A stretch of 64,000 bases of DNA from Veillonella sp. 3891 (GTDB lineage: Bacteria; Bacillota; Negativicutes; Veillonellales; Veillonellaceae), in contig NZ_RQVE01000006.1 in assembly GCF_003992315.1 (NCBI RefSeq), positions 48,530 through 112,529 on the forward strand. The letters are read 5' to 3'. Positions 19,964 to 28,821 of this stretch are shown in pieces. The stretch's first letter is position 1, and the number at the start of each line of letters is the position of its first letter. The notes below the pieces were generated by a model. It had not been told where the DNA came from. It ran no database searches and saw only the letters and a program-made list of their open reading frames with translations. A program made the position numbers and the translations under genes.

Positions 19964-20905
19964 ATGGATTTAATCAAAGAACTATTAGAAGGTTCTCGTC
20001 TTGCTTTGGCACGGTCGATCACGGCTGTAGAAAATGAATACGATAATGCGATCGATATTATGAAAGCTATTTATCCACGTACTGGTAAAGCTCGTATCTT
20101 GGGTATCACAGGTGCTCCAGGAGCTGGTAAAAGTACATTGACAGATAAAGTGGTTAAGCATTATCTAGAACAAGGTAAGAGGATCGGCATCGTTGCTGTT
20201 GACCCAACCAGTCCATTCTCAGGTGGCGCTATTTTAGGTGACCGTATTCGGATGAATGATTTGACATTAAATGAAAATGTATTTATCCGTAGTATGGGGA
20301 CACGTGGTAGCCTAGGTGGATTATCTAAAAAAACAGCAGATGTTGTTAAATTAATGGATGCATTTGGCATGGATCTTGTTATCATCGAAACTGTAGGTGT
20401 TGGACAATCAGAAGTAGATATCGTTAAAAATGCAGATACTACATTGGTTGTATTAGTACCAGGTTTAGGTGATGATATCCAAGCTATCAAAGCAGGTATT
20501 TTAGAGATTGGTGATGTATTCGCTATCAATAAAGCAGACCGCGATGGCTGTGATAAGCTTAATGTTGAAATTGAAATGATGCTAGACCTAGATTCTCGTG
20601 AACTTGATTGGAGACCACCAATTAAGAGAACTATCGCTAGTAAAGATGAAGGTGTTGATGAATTAGTGGAAGCACTAGATGAACACTTTGAATATCTTGA
20701 AGATAGTGGAGAATTAGCAACTCGTCGTGCAGAACGTACTCACGATGAGCTCGTAGCGATGATCAATGAACAAATCATGCGCTATGTTCACGAACATGTT
20801 GTAGAAAGCGATGCTTTCAAACAAGATGTAGCAGCTGTTAATAATAGAACTAACGACCCTTATAGTGTTGTTAACTCGGTATTGGAAAAGTCATTAAAAA
20901 GATAA
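19964..20905 (+). CDS. meaB: MeaB-type GTPase, methylmalonyl-CoA mutase chaperone
   Basis: A 313-residue P-loop GTPase that protects and reloads cobalamin in methylmalonyl-CoA mutase. Walker A is G-A-P-G-A-G-K-S (about 50-57). 'DPTSPFSGGAILGDRIRM', 'IRSMGTRGSLGGLS' and 'ETVGVGQSE' are MeaB/ArgK signatures, and 'NKAD' is the guanine motif. I chose the ATG at 19964, after a GGTGA-type ribosome site. An ATG at 19922 lies in the downstream half of the hairpin and would add 14 unlike residues. A second MeaB is encoded at 39046. Confidence 0.92.
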   Translation: MDLIKELLEGSRLALARSITAVENEYDNAIDIMKAIYPRTGKARILGITGAPGAGKSTLTDKVVKHYLEQGKRIGIVAVDPTSPFSGGAILGDRIRMNDLTLNENVFIRSMGTRGSLGGLSKKTADVVKLMDAFGMDLVIIETVGVGQSEVDIVKNADTTLVVLVPGLGDDIQAIKAGILEIGDVFAINKADRDGCDKLNVEIEMMLDLDSRELDWRPPIKRTIASKDEGVDELVEALDEHFEYLEDSGELATRRAERTHDELVAMINEQIMRYVHEHVVESDAFKQDVAAVNNRTNDPYSVVNSVLEKSLKR

Positions 20906-21006
20906 TAAAAAGAATGATAAAAATCTAATATCGTGGTATCATATAAGTAATCGAAGGATGATAAAAATCACTTTCGAGTTGCAGCTCATTTGAAAGGAGA
21001 GTTATT

Positions 21007-21429
21007 ATGGCATTCAAAGTATTACAAGTAGACCACATCGGTATCGGTGTATCTGACTTAGCAGCAACAAAAGAATTTTATAAAAACGCACTTGGTATGG
21101 AACATCTACCAGAAGATGAAGTGGTTGAAGAACAAAAAGTAAAAGTAAGCTTCTTCCCTTGCGGTGATGCTGAACTTGAGTTCTTAGAATCTACAACTCC
21201 AGATGGCCCTATCGGTCGTTTTATCGAAAAAAATGGTGGCCGTAATGGTATCCAACACGTAGCACTTCGCGTTGATGACATCAAAGCAGCTATCGCTGAT
21301 TTAAAAGCAAAAGGTGTTCAATTAATCGATGAAGAACCTCGCTATGGTGCTGGTGGATCTGCAATTGCATTCCTTCATCCAAAAGCTACTGGCGGTGTTT
21401 TATTAGAACTTTGCCAACGCATGAAATAA
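21007..21429 (+). CDS. mce: Methylmalonyl-CoA epimerase
   Basis: A 140-residue vicinal-oxygen-chelate fold enzyme that converts (R)- to (S)-methylmalonyl-CoA, linking the mutase product to the decarboxylase. 'VDHIGIGVSDL' supplies the first metal His, 'GIQHVALRVDD' the second and 'GVLLELCQ' the metal Glu near the end. GAAAGGAGAG precedes the ATG. It lies between meaB and mmdA. Confidence 0.95.
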   Translation: MAFKVLQVDHIGIGVSDLAATKEFYKNALGMEHLPEDEVVEEQKVKVSFFPCGDAELEFLESTTPDGPIGRFIEKNGGRNGIQHVALRVDDIKAAIADLKAKGVQLIDEEPRYGAGGSAIAFLHPKATGGVLLELCQRMK

Positions 21430-21465
21430 TAGACTATATCCGTAATTATTCTATGGAGGTGTAAA

Positions 21466-22995
21466 ATGGCAACAGTTCAGGAAAAAATTGAATTATTGCA
21501 CAAAAAGCTGTCCACTGTAAAACAAGGTGGCGGTGAAAAACGCGTAGAAAAACAACACGCGAGTGGTAAATATACAGCTCGTGAACGTATTGAAAAATTA
21601 TTCGACGATAATAGCTTCGTTGAATTGGATCAATTCGTTAAACATCGTTGTGTAAACTTCGGTCAAGAGAAAAAAGAATTACCTGGTGAAGGCGTAGTAA
21701 CTGGTTACGGTACTATCGACGGACGTTTGGTATTTGCTTTTGCTCAAGATTTTACAGTAGAAGGTGGTTCCCTTGGGGAAATGCACGCTGCTAAAATCGT
21801 TAAAGCACAACGTATGGCGATGAAAATGGGTGCTCCTATTATCGGTATCAATGACTCCGGTGGAGCTCGTATTCAAGAAGCAGTAGACGCATTAGCTGGC
21901 TACGGTAAAATCTTCTTTGAAAACACTAACGCTTCTGGCGTTATTCCACAAATCTCTGTTATCATGGGACCATGTGCAGGTGGTGCTGTGTATTCCCCAG
22001 CATTAACTGACTTTATCTACATGGTTAAACATACATCTCAAATGTTCATCACTGGTCCAGCAGTTATCAAATCTGTAACAGCAGAAGAAGTAACAGCAGA
22101 AGACCTTGGTGGTGCAATGGCTCATAACAGTGTATCTGGTGTAGCTCACTTTGCAACTGAAAACGAAGATGATTGCTTAGCACAAATTCGTTACTTGTTG
22201 AGCTTCTTACCAAGCAACAACATGGAAGATACTCCATTAGTTGATACTGGTGATGACCCAGCTCGTGAAGATGAAGGTTTAAATACTTTACTTCCAGACA
22301 ATCCAAATATGCCTTATGACATGTTCGATGTTATCCGTGCAACAGTCGATAATGGTGAATACTATGAAGTACAACCACACTATGCACAAAATATTATTAC
22401 ATGTTTCGCACGTTTTGCTGGACAAAGCGTAGGTATCATTGCTAACCAACCACGCGTAATGGCAGGTTGCTTAGACATCAATGCATCCGACAAATCTTCC
22501 CGCTTTATCCGTTTCTGTGATGCTTTCAACATTCCTGTTGTAAACTTCGTTGACGTACCGGGCTTCCTACCGGGCACAAACCAAGAATGGGGTGGCATTA
22601 TTCGTCACGGTGCGAAAATGTTATATGCTTACTCTGAAGCAACAGTACCTAAAATTACTGTTATCACTCGTAAAGCATATGGTGGATCTTACCTTGCAAT
22701 GTGTTCCCAAGATTTGGGTGCAGACCAAGTGTATGCATGGCCTACATCTGAAATCGCTGTAATGGGACCTGCTGGTGCAGCTAACATCATTTTCAAACGC
22801 GATGAAGATAAAGATGAAAAAACAGCTAAATATGTAGAAGAGTTCGCAACTCCATACAAAGCTGCTGAACGTGGATTCGTTGACGTAGTAATTGAACCTA
22901 AACATACTCGTCCTGCTATCATCAATGCATTAGCAATGTTGGCAAGTAAACGCGAAACCCGTGCTCCGAAAAAACACGGTAATATCCCTCTATAA
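21466..22995 (+). CDS. mmdA: Methylmalonyl-CoA decarboxylase alpha subunit (carboxyltransferase)
   Basis: A 509-residue biotin-dependent carboxyltransferase. It moves the carboxyl group of (S)-methylmalonyl-CoA to the biotin on MmdC, giving propionyl-CoA. Two crotonase-like halves are visible: the N-terminal half with 'INDSGGARIQEAVDALAGYG' and 'GPCAGGAVYSPALTDF', and the C-terminal half with 'VPGFLPGTNQEWGGIIRHGAKMLYAY' and 'KAYGGSYLAMCS'. It is the cytoplasmic part of the sodium pump encoded by the next four genes. TGGAGGTG lies before the ATG. Confidence 0.96.
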   Translation: MATVQEKIELLHKKLSTVKQGGGEKRVEKQHASGKYTARERIEKLFDDNSFVELDQFVKHRCVNFGQEKKELPGEGVVTGYGTIDGRLVFAFAQDFTVEGGSLGEMHAAKIVKAQRMAMKMGAPIIGINDSGGARIQEAVDALAGYGKIFFENTNASGVIPQISVIMGPCAGGAVYSPALTDFIYMVKHTSQMFITGPAVIKSVTAEEVTAEDLGGAMAHNSVSGVAHFATENEDDCLAQIRYLLSFLPSNNMEDTPLVDTGDDPAREDEGLNTLLPDNPNMPYDMFDVIRATVDNGEYYEVQPHYAQNIITCFARFAGQSVGIIANQPRVMAGCLDINASDKSSRFIRFCDAFNIPVVNFVDVPGFLPGTNQEWGGIIRHGAKMLYAYSEATVPKITVITRKAYGGSYLAMCSQDLGADQVYAWPTSEIAVMGPAGAANIIFKRDEDKDEKTAKYVEEFATPYKAAERGFVDVVIEPKHTRPAIINALAMLASKRETRAPKKHGNIPL

Positions 22996-23075
22996 GATAT
23001 TAGGTAGAGGCATACTACACACTTTGCTTCTTGCATGATTCTACTATCATGGTTCTCTATTAATGAGGTGAAAGT

Positions 23076-23399
23076 ATGACAGATAATCCGTGGCTAATTA
23101 TGGCCATCAATATGACAATTGTATTCGCCGTTCTAATTTTATTAGGCGTGCTTATGCATATTATTTATCTAGTAGATCCTACAAAAAAAAAGTCAACTAA
23201 GGCTGAGGTAGCAGAGGTATCATCAGCCACAGCTCCTAGTGCAGCAACGACTACTAATCATGATGAAGTGGTTGCAGCCATCGTGGCAGCAGTATGTGCG
23301 ATGGGATATTCCAAATCACAAATTGCTTCCGTAAGACCGATTGTGAGCACAGGTTGGAAATTGGACGGTAGACTGCTAGGTAGGAATGTAACCAGATAG
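23076..23399 (+). CDS. mmdD: Methylmalonyl-CoA decarboxylase delta subunit
   Basis: A 107-residue OadG-like subunit. One membrane helix (about residues 8-31) is followed by a Lys-rich stretch, an Ala/Thr/Ser linker and a C-terminal block 'EVVAAIVAAVCAMGYSKSQI'. In this family the subunit tethers the carboxyltransferase to the membrane beta subunit. The C-terminal 38 residues closely resemble the body of the next gene product (MmdE). GAGGTGAAAG precedes the ATG. Confidence 0.88.
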   Translation: MTDNPWLIMAINMTIVFAVLILLGVLMHIIYLVDPTKKKSTKAEVAEVSSATAPSAATTTNHDEVVAAIVAAVCAMGYSKSQIASVRPIVSTGWKLDGRLLGRNVTR

Positions 23400-23415
23400 T
23401 TTGGAGGAGAACTTA

Positions 23416-23580
23416 ATGAATAAGACTACCAACGCACAAGCTGCTAACAAAGAAACAGAAGTTGTAGCAGCTATTGTCAGTGCTATCGTTGCTATGGGCT
23501 ATTCGCAAAACCAAATTGCATCCATTCGCCCTGTAGTGTCTAATTCTTGGCGACTAGCTAGTCGTTTACAGGCCCTATAA
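23416..23580 (+). CDS. mmdE: Methylmalonyl-CoA decarboxylase epsilon subunit
   Basis: A 54-residue protein read directly from the sequence: ATG at 23416, TAA at 23578-23580. TTTGGAGGAG lies just upstream. Its body 'EVVAAIVSAIVAMGYSQNQI', followed by 'ASIRPVVSNSW', repeats the C-terminal block of MmdD almost residue for residue, without the membrane helix. In Veillonella the epsilon subunit stabilises the decarboxylase complex. Position between mmdD and mmdC, size and similarity all fit. Confidence 0.88.
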   Translation: MNKTTNAQAANKETEVVAAIVSAIVAMGYSQNQIASIRPVVSNSWRLASRLQAL

Positions 23581-23640
23581 GCTAATCTAAAGCTTATGAA
23601 AAAGTTTCATTACAAATAGGTAATTCAGGAGGAAGTTATA

Positions 23641-24024
23641 ATGAAAAAGTTCAATGTTACAGTAAACGGTACAGTTTATGAAGTAGAAGTAAATGAAGTT
23701 GGCGGCGCAGCTCCAGTGGCAGCAGCACCTAAAGCAGCAGCTCCAGCTCCTAAAGCAGATCCAGCAGCAGCTCCAGCTCCAGCAGCGGCAGCAGCTCCAG
23801 TACCAGCAGGCGCAGAAACAGTAAAATGCCCAATGCCAGGTAAAATCTTATCCGTAGCAGTTACAGCTGGCCAAGCAGTTAAAAAAGGCGATCTTCTTTG
23901 CATCTTAGAAGCTATGAAAATGCAAAACGAAATCTACGCTCCACATGATGCAACAGTAGCTGAAGTTCGTGTAGCAGCTAACCAAACTGTAGCAACTGGC
24001 GACGCTTTAGTTGTTTTAGGCTAA
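23641..24024 (+). CDS. mmdC: Methylmalonyl-CoA decarboxylase gamma subunit (biotin carrier)
   Basis: A 127-residue biotin carrier. An N-terminal strand region (1-20) is followed by an Ala/Pro-rich flexible linker (22-56) and a biotinyl domain with E-A-M-K-M; Lys93 is the biotinylation site. It carries the carboxyl group from MmdA to the membrane subunit MmdB. CAGGAGGAAG precedes the ATG. A strong base bias in the linker (GCA/GCT/CCA) reflects its composition. Confidence 0.95.
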   Translation: MKKFNVTVNGTVYEVEVNEVGGAAPVAAAPKAAAPAPKADPAAAPAPAAAAAPVPAGAETVKCPMPGKILSVAVTAGQAVKKGDLLCILEAMKMQNEIYAPHDATVAEVRVAANQTVATGDALVVLG

Positions 24025-24080
24025 TCATAACTTTATACTGCTTAAACTAAACCCTTCTATTACTAAAGGAGGAACTCCAT

Positions 24081-25196
24081 ATGGACGCTTTTCTTGTTGC
24101 ACTCAACTCTGTTTGGGTGGATAGTGGTTTTATTAGTTTCACAATGGGTCATGGTATCATGATCCTTGTCGGAATTATCTTATTGTATTTAGCTTTTGCG
24201 AAAGGCTTTGAACCTCTATTATTGAGTCCAATCGCATTTGGATGTATTTTGGCCAACATTCCTAATAATGGTTTCCATGAAGGTGTGATGAACCTAATTG
24301 GTTTAGGGATTAAATACGAAATTTTCCCACCTCTTATCTTCCTAGGGGTAGGCGCAATGACCGACTTTGGTCCACTCATTGCAAATCCTAAAACATTATT
24401 ATTAGGTGCAGCAGCTCAAATCGGCGTATTCGTGGCTCTTGGTGGAGCGATGATGGTTGGATTTACTGCTAAACAAGCAGCAGCTATCGGTATCATCGGT
24501 GGCGCTGACGGTCCTACATCCATCTATTTAGCTTCAAAATTAGCGCCTGAGTTATTAGGTGCTATCGCAGTAGCGGCATATTCCTATATGTCTCTTGTAC
24601 CATTGATTCAACCTCCGGTTATGAAGTTATTCACAACTCAAAAAGACCGTGAGATTGTAATGGAACAATTGCGTGAAGTAACTCGTTTTGAAAAAGTTGT
24701 TTTCCCAGTAGTAGCGACAATTTCCATTTCCTTGTTGTTACCACCAATCACTTCTTTATTAGGCATGTTGATGCTTGGTAATTTATTCCGTGAATCTGGT
24801 GTAACATCACGTTTGGCAGATACTTCTGAAAATGCTTTGATTAACACAGTAACAATCTTCTTGGCTACTGGTACTGGTCTTACAATGACAGCAGACAGTT
24901 TCTTAAATTTAGAAACCATTAAAATTATCGTATTAGGTTTAGTTGCCTTCATCGGTGGCACCGCTGGTGGTGTAATCTTCGGTAAATTAATGTGCTGGGC
25001 AGATGGTGGTAAAACAAATCCATTAATCGGCTCCGCTGGTGTATCTGCGGTACCAATGGCGGCCCGCGTATCGCAAGTGGTTGGTTCACAGGCAAATCCT
25101 TCGAACTTCCTATTGATGCATGCGATGGGACCAAATGTAGCAGGTGTTATCGGTACAGCTGTAGCAGCTGGTACGATGCTTGCTATGATGAAATAA
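24081..25196 (+). CDS. mmdB: Methylmalonyl-CoA decarboxylase beta subunit (sodium pump)
   Basis: A 371-residue integral membrane protein that decarboxylates carboxybiotin and exports sodium ions. It has about ten hydrophobic segments with the OadB-family motif '[20 protein letters not shown]' (about 136-155), whose Asp is a sodium/proton-site residue, and '[16 protein letters not shown]' later. AAAGGAGG lies before the ATG. Last gene of the decarboxylase set; a hairpin follows. Confidence 0.95.
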   Translation: MDAFLVALNSVWVDSGFISFTMGHGIMILVGIILLYLAFAKGFEPLLLSPIAFGCILANIPNNGFHEGVMNLIGLGIKYEIFPPLIFLGVGAMTDFGPLIANPKTLLLGAAAQIGVFVALGGAMMVGFTAKQAAAIGIIGGADGPTSIYLASKLAPELLGAIAVAAYSYMSLVPLIQPPVMKLFTTQKDREIVMEQLREVTRFEKVVFPVVATISISLLLPPITSLLGMLMLGNLFRESGVTSRLADTSENALINTVTIFLATGTGLTMTADSFLNLETIKIIVLGLVAFIGGTAGGVIFGKLMCWADGGKTNPLIGSAGVSAVPMAARVSQVVGSQANPSNFLLMHAMGPNVAGVIGTAVAAGTMLAMMK

Positions 25197-25207
25197 TTTG
25201 TAACAGT

Positions 25208-25239
25208 GTCTAGGCAATCCGCCTAAGGGTTGCCTAGGC
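25208..25239 (+). terminator. Hairpin after mmdB, possibly leaky
   Basis: CTAGGCAA (25210-25217) pairs with TTGCCTAG (25230-25237), extended by two pairs outside. No compact T-run follows, so read-through into the small membrane protein and SLC13 genes is plausible. Confidence 0.5.
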
Positions 25240-25339
25240 TATTACAGATACTTTTTATGATAAACTATTTAGTTTGTCTTACAGCGCTTTAGAAATACTC
25301 AGACTTTTTTCACTTTTTATTATGTATGAGGTGACGCCT

Positions 25340-25603
25340 ATGATATTATCAGACGAAGGAAAGGTTTTTGCTTGTATTTGTATTGCGCTTTTTATTTTTA
25401 TCATCACCGCGCTCCTATTAGGTGAAGAGCGAAAATCTAAATGGTTTCAAAAACGAAAAACATATAGCTTTTTTCTCCGCCGTGGCCTACTTGGAGAGTG
25501 GCTGCATTTTGGATACCCTTGTACAGTAGAAGGGTATGGAGTAGCGGCGATTATGTTATTTCTTATTGGCCTATCTTCCTATATTATATGCGCTTGTTTT
25601 TAG
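25340..25603 (+). CDS. Small two-helix membrane protein of unknown function
   Basis: An 87-residue protein. The ATG at 25340 is preceded by GAGGTG with good spacing; an upstream in-frame ATG at 25274 would add 22 residues without a ribosome site. Two hydrophobic helices (about 8-28 and 64-86) flank a basic loop rich in Lys and Arg. It lies between mmdB and an SLC13-type transporter, 51 bases upstream of the latter, so it may be an accessory of that transporter or of the sodium pump; this is inference. Confidence 0.6.
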   Translation: MILSDEGKVFACICIALFIFIITALLLGEERKSKWFQKRKTYSFFLRRGLLGEWLHFGYPCTVEGYGVAAIMLFLIGLSSYIICACF

Positions 25604-25654
25604 AGCGTTTTGCGGCTAATAAGGAATGTATCCCTTAGGGAGGAGTTGATTCTT

Positions 25655-26950
25655 ATGGATCCGGCTGTACAAACCTTAATTGTCCTTGGTGTAATGGCGT
25701 TATTATTTGTAACAGAAATTATTCCACTCGCAATTACTTCTATCGGTGGTGCTATGGCACTTGGTTTATTAGGTGTTATTCCAATGAAACAAGTATTTAG
25801 CGGTTTATCCGATAGTACAGTAGTTTTATTCGCAGGTATGTTTATTATTGGTGCTGCATTATTCCATACTGGTTTGGCACAAAAAATTGGTATTTCCGTT
25901 GTTAATAAAGCAGGTAAAAGTGAAAACGGTCTTATGATTGCTTTAATGCTTGTAACAGCAGGTATGTCCTCTGTGCTTTCTAACACAGGTACGGCAGCAG
26001 CGTTATTGCCAGTAGTTATTGGTATTTGTGCATCTGCTAAAATTCCAGCATCCCGTCAATTAATGCCTATGGCATTTGCTGCTGGGATTGGTGGTATCAT
26101 CACATTAGTAGGTACACCTCCTAATATCATCATCAATGGTGCATTAGGCCAAGCTAAACTACCTCAATTCGGTTTCTTTGAATTTGCATGGATTGGTATT
26201 CCTTTAACAGTTGCATTTATGATCTATATGGTAACGATTGGTAAACATTTTTTACCTAAACATGATGGTAATGCAGATGCTGAAGTAGAACAAGAAGTGG
26301 ATGCTAGTGAAATTTCTAACGATCCTAAAAAAATGTGGTACTCTGGTATCATCCTATTAGGCGTTGTATTATTCATGGCATTGTCTGATCCATTGAAAAG
26401 TATTGGTATTAACGTTCCTCTTCATTTAGCTGCTATTGTAGGTGCTATTTTAGCTGTATTAGCAGGTTGCTTGAAAGAGAAACAAGCATATCAATCTATA
26501 GATTGGGTAACTATTTTTCTATTTGCAGGTATGATGCCAGTAGCAGCGGCTATGAATGATTCTGGTGCTGGTAAAATGATTGCTCATGCAGTAGTAAGTA
26601 TCATGGGGGATAATCCAAGCCCTTACTTTGCAACAGCTGTGTTATTTATCTTATCTTGTGTATTAACACAATTTATGTCCAACACAGCATCTTGTGCATT
26701 GTTAGCTCCAATTGGTATCTCTATTGCCCAAGCGATGGGTGCAAGCCCTCATGCAGTACTTATGGCGATTGGTGTTGCCGCATCTTGTGCATTCGCCACA
26801 CCTGTAGGTACACCACCTAATACAATCGTATTAACACCTGGTAATTACAAATTTATGGATTATGTGAAAGCAGGTACTCCATTAATCGTAGTATGCTTTA
26901 TTGTAAGTCTTATCATCATTCCAATGGTATGGCCTTTCAATATGCCATAA
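25655..26950 (+). CDS. SLC13/DASS-family anion (dicarboxylate) transporter
   Basis: A 431-residue membrane protein with about eleven hydrophobic segments. Both substrate/sodium-site hairpins of the family are present: 'SNTGTAAALLPV' with 'GTPPNIIING' in the first half, and 'MSNTASCALLAPI' with 'GTPPNTIVL' in the second. These carriers couple sodium to dicarboxylate or related anion uptake. GGGAGGAG lies before the ATG at 25655. Position after a sodium-pumping decarboxylase suggests it uses the sodium gradient, perhaps for succinate or malate; the substrate is inferred. Confidence 0.85.
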   Translation: MDPAVQTLIVLGVMALLFVTEIIPLAITSIGGAMALGLLGVIPMKQVFSGLSDSTVVLFAGMFIIGAALFHTGLAQKIGISVVNKAGKSENGLMIALMLVTAGMSSVLSNTGTAAALLPVVIGICASAKIPASRQLMPMAFAAGIGGIITLVGTPPNIIINGALGQAKLPQFGFFEFAWIGIPLTVAFMIYMVTIGKHFLPKHDGNADAEVEQEVDASEISNDPKKMWYSGIILLGVVLFMALSDPLKSIGINVPLHLAAIVGAILAVLAGCLKEKQAYQSIDWVTIFLFAGMMPVAAAMNDSGAGKMIAHAVVSIMGDNPSPYFATAVLFILSCVLTQFMSNTASCALLAPIGISIAQAMGASPHAVLMAIGVAASCAFATPVGTPPNTIVLTPGNYKFMDYVKAGTPLIVVCFIVSLIIIPMVWPFNMP

Positions 26951-27001
26951 TGTAACGTACGTCGGTTAGGTATAATGTAAAACTAAATAGATAATAAATA
27001 A

Positions 27002-27049
27002 GGACTGACTCGGAATCTTGTTTATAAGATTCTGTAGTCAGTCTTTTTA
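27002..27049 (+). terminator. Terminator after the SLC13 gene
   Basis: GACTGACT (27003-27010) pairs with AGTCAGTC (27036-27043) around an inner GAATCTT/AAGATTC stem, then five T. It probably ends the propionate operon. Confidence 0.85.
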
Positions 27050-27542
27050 CGCACCCTTTATCAAATGTGGGGTTGTTCAAATAAAAAGTTTTTAGCGCCT
27101 AGTTATCTTATATAATTAGTGCCACTCTCTTTGCTTAATAGAAGTATATGAATTTTGAAGTAATCAAAAAGATCTCTATAAGGTAGTTTGGCGGAAGAAC
27201 AGTAGAAATTTCGCAAAGTATGTTTTCTGTTCTATAATATACTTTAAAATTTTCACTACTTCAAAGAAAATATTTGATTATCTAGAGAATTTGATTCTAT
27301 TTAGGTGTATAATAGTAAAATGAATATAGAATTTTATAGTCGATGATGATTATTTGTAGTCGTCTATAGTTATCTATAGGTGCTCATTGTGTTCTATAAT
27401 AAATAGTACCTGGGCATTTTATAGATGATACATCAGTCATATAGATGATAATTTGGGATATTCAAGGGCTATTATACTAGCTTAGTAAATAGTATATTAG
27501 CCAATACTAGAGTGTATATACTAACAATAAGAGGGTGAATGT
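27050..27542. other. Long AT-rich region upstream of alr
   Basis: About 490 bases without a recognisable gene. A 7-bp hairpin with an A/T inner extension is at 27196-27233 (AGAACAG/CTGTTCT). An imperfect repeat TATAGATGATA occurs twice between 27420 and 27452. TATAAT at 27308-27313 lacks a good -35. Nothing conclusive. Confidence 0.45.
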
Positions 27543-28652
27543 GTGAGACCTACCTATGTAGAAATTGATACAGCACAAATACGAAGTAATTTAAGGAAAA
27601 TTAAAGATTGTTTGCCGGAGTGGTGCACGAGTACAGCAGTGGTGAAAGCGAATGCCTATGGACATGGGAGTGTCATGGTAGGGCGGATTGCCGTAGAGGA
27701 AGGGTATGAGTCGCTAGCTGTAGCTTTCCCAGAAGAGGCTATTCCTTTGCGTGAGGCGGGCATCACGGTACCTATTTATCTATTAGGTTTAACGTTGCCT
27801 CAATCCTTTGATTTGGTAATAGAAGGGCATTCTAGACCTGCTATTTGTGAATCTACAGATTTAGAAGCTTTAAATGAATGTGCTCGTCGACATGAAACAA
27901 TTGTAGAGTGCGCCATTGCTGTAGATACAGGTATGCATCGTATCGGTAGTAAGCTAGAGGATGTATTGGCATTTTTAGAAAAAGTAGAATCTTATGAATA
28001 TTTACGAGTTGATGGATTTTTTTCTCACTTAGCAAATGGAGATGCAGCCGATCAAAGTCATGCTAATTTTCAAGTGGAGCAATTTAGAAAGGTCGTAGAA
28101 ATGATTCGTGCCCATCGGGATGAAGCATATCGTTTTTCTTTGGCTAATAGTGCTGGATTGTTAGCAGTAAAAGATAGTTTATTTAACGATGCTCGACCAG
28201 GTATTATTCAATATGGTATTATGCCATCTATGGATGTGCCGAATCGATTGGGATTGAAACCGGCTTTGAGTTTATATAGTAAGGTAGTACATGTACAACA
28301 TTTACCGAAAGGTTCATCGATCGGCTATGGCAGCACGTATACAACAACGGGGGAGGAAACAATTGCTACCATACCTGTAGGATACGCCGATGGGTATCCT
28401 AGATCCTTATCAAATAAAGGGTCTGTGTTGATTCATGGCACACGCTGTCCTATTGTAGGTCGCATCTGTATGGACCAATTCATGGTGAAAGTACCTAATC
28501 ATATAACAGTAGCCCCAGGAGATGTGGTTGTACTACTAGGACAACAAGGACAAGAGAGTATTACAGCGCTTGAATTGGCCTATTTGGTTGGGACTATTCC
28601 CTATGAAATATTCTGTAACTTTTCAGAAAGGGTGCCACGACATTATATTTAG
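27543..28652 (+). CDS. alr: Alanine racemase
   Basis: A 369-residue PLP enzyme that makes D-alanine for peptidoglycan. The PLP lysine is Lys35 in 'AVVKANAYGHG'. 'HRIGS', 'FFSHLANGDAAD' and 'ARPGIIQYGI' are in the expected order, and the second catalytic Tyr is in 'SIGYGSTY'. The start is a GTG (27543), preceded by AGAGGGTG; the nearby ATG at 27539 is out of frame. The gene stands alone and converges on metF. Confidence 0.95.
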   Translation: MRPTYVEIDTAQIRSNLRKIKDCLPEWCTSTAVVKANAYGHGSVMVGRIAVEEGYESLAVAFPEEAIPLREAGITVPIYLLGLTLPQSFDLVIEGHSRPAICESTDLEALNECARRHETIVECAIAVDTGMHRIGSKLEDVLAFLEKVESYEYLRVDGFFSHLANGDAADQSHANFQVEQFRKVVEMIRAHRDEAYRFSLANSAGLLAVKDSLFNDARPGIIQYGIMPSMDVPNRLGLKPALSLYSKVVHVQHLPKGSSIGYGSTYTTTGEETIATIPVGYADGYPRSLSNKGSVLIHGTRCPIVGRICMDQFMVKVPNHITVAPGDVVVLLGQQGQESITALELAYLVGTIPYEIFCNFSERVPRHYI

Positions 28653-28718
28653 AGGATATTGATAAAAGAAAATTGTTTCTGCAATATAACTATACTGATA
28701 AGGCCAAAATGAAGAAAA

Positions 28719-28772
28719 AGAACGCTCTACTTAGGTTCTCTTAGAGAGACACTAGGTAGAGCATTCTTTTTA
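28719..28772. terminator. Bidirectional terminator between alr and metF
   Basis: A long imperfect stem (about 28720-28735 with 28753-28767, based on AACGCTCTAC and GTAGAGCATT) with A-rich and T-rich flanks on either side. Confidence 0.75.
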
Positions 28773-28821
28773 TAATTTGTATGTATACTATACGTGTTGT
28801 AGGCTATATTGTGCTTCTTAT

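Noticed and set aside
20945..20985. Small hairpin between meaB and mce as a terminator
   Set aside because: Only short interrupted stems (TCGAA/TTCGA and TGAT/ATCA) and no T-run; the operon clearly continues.
23700..23820. Low-complexity GCA/GCT/CCA stretch that looks like a DNA repeat
   Set aside because: It encodes the Ala/Pro linker of the biotin carrier MmdC, which is normal for this family.
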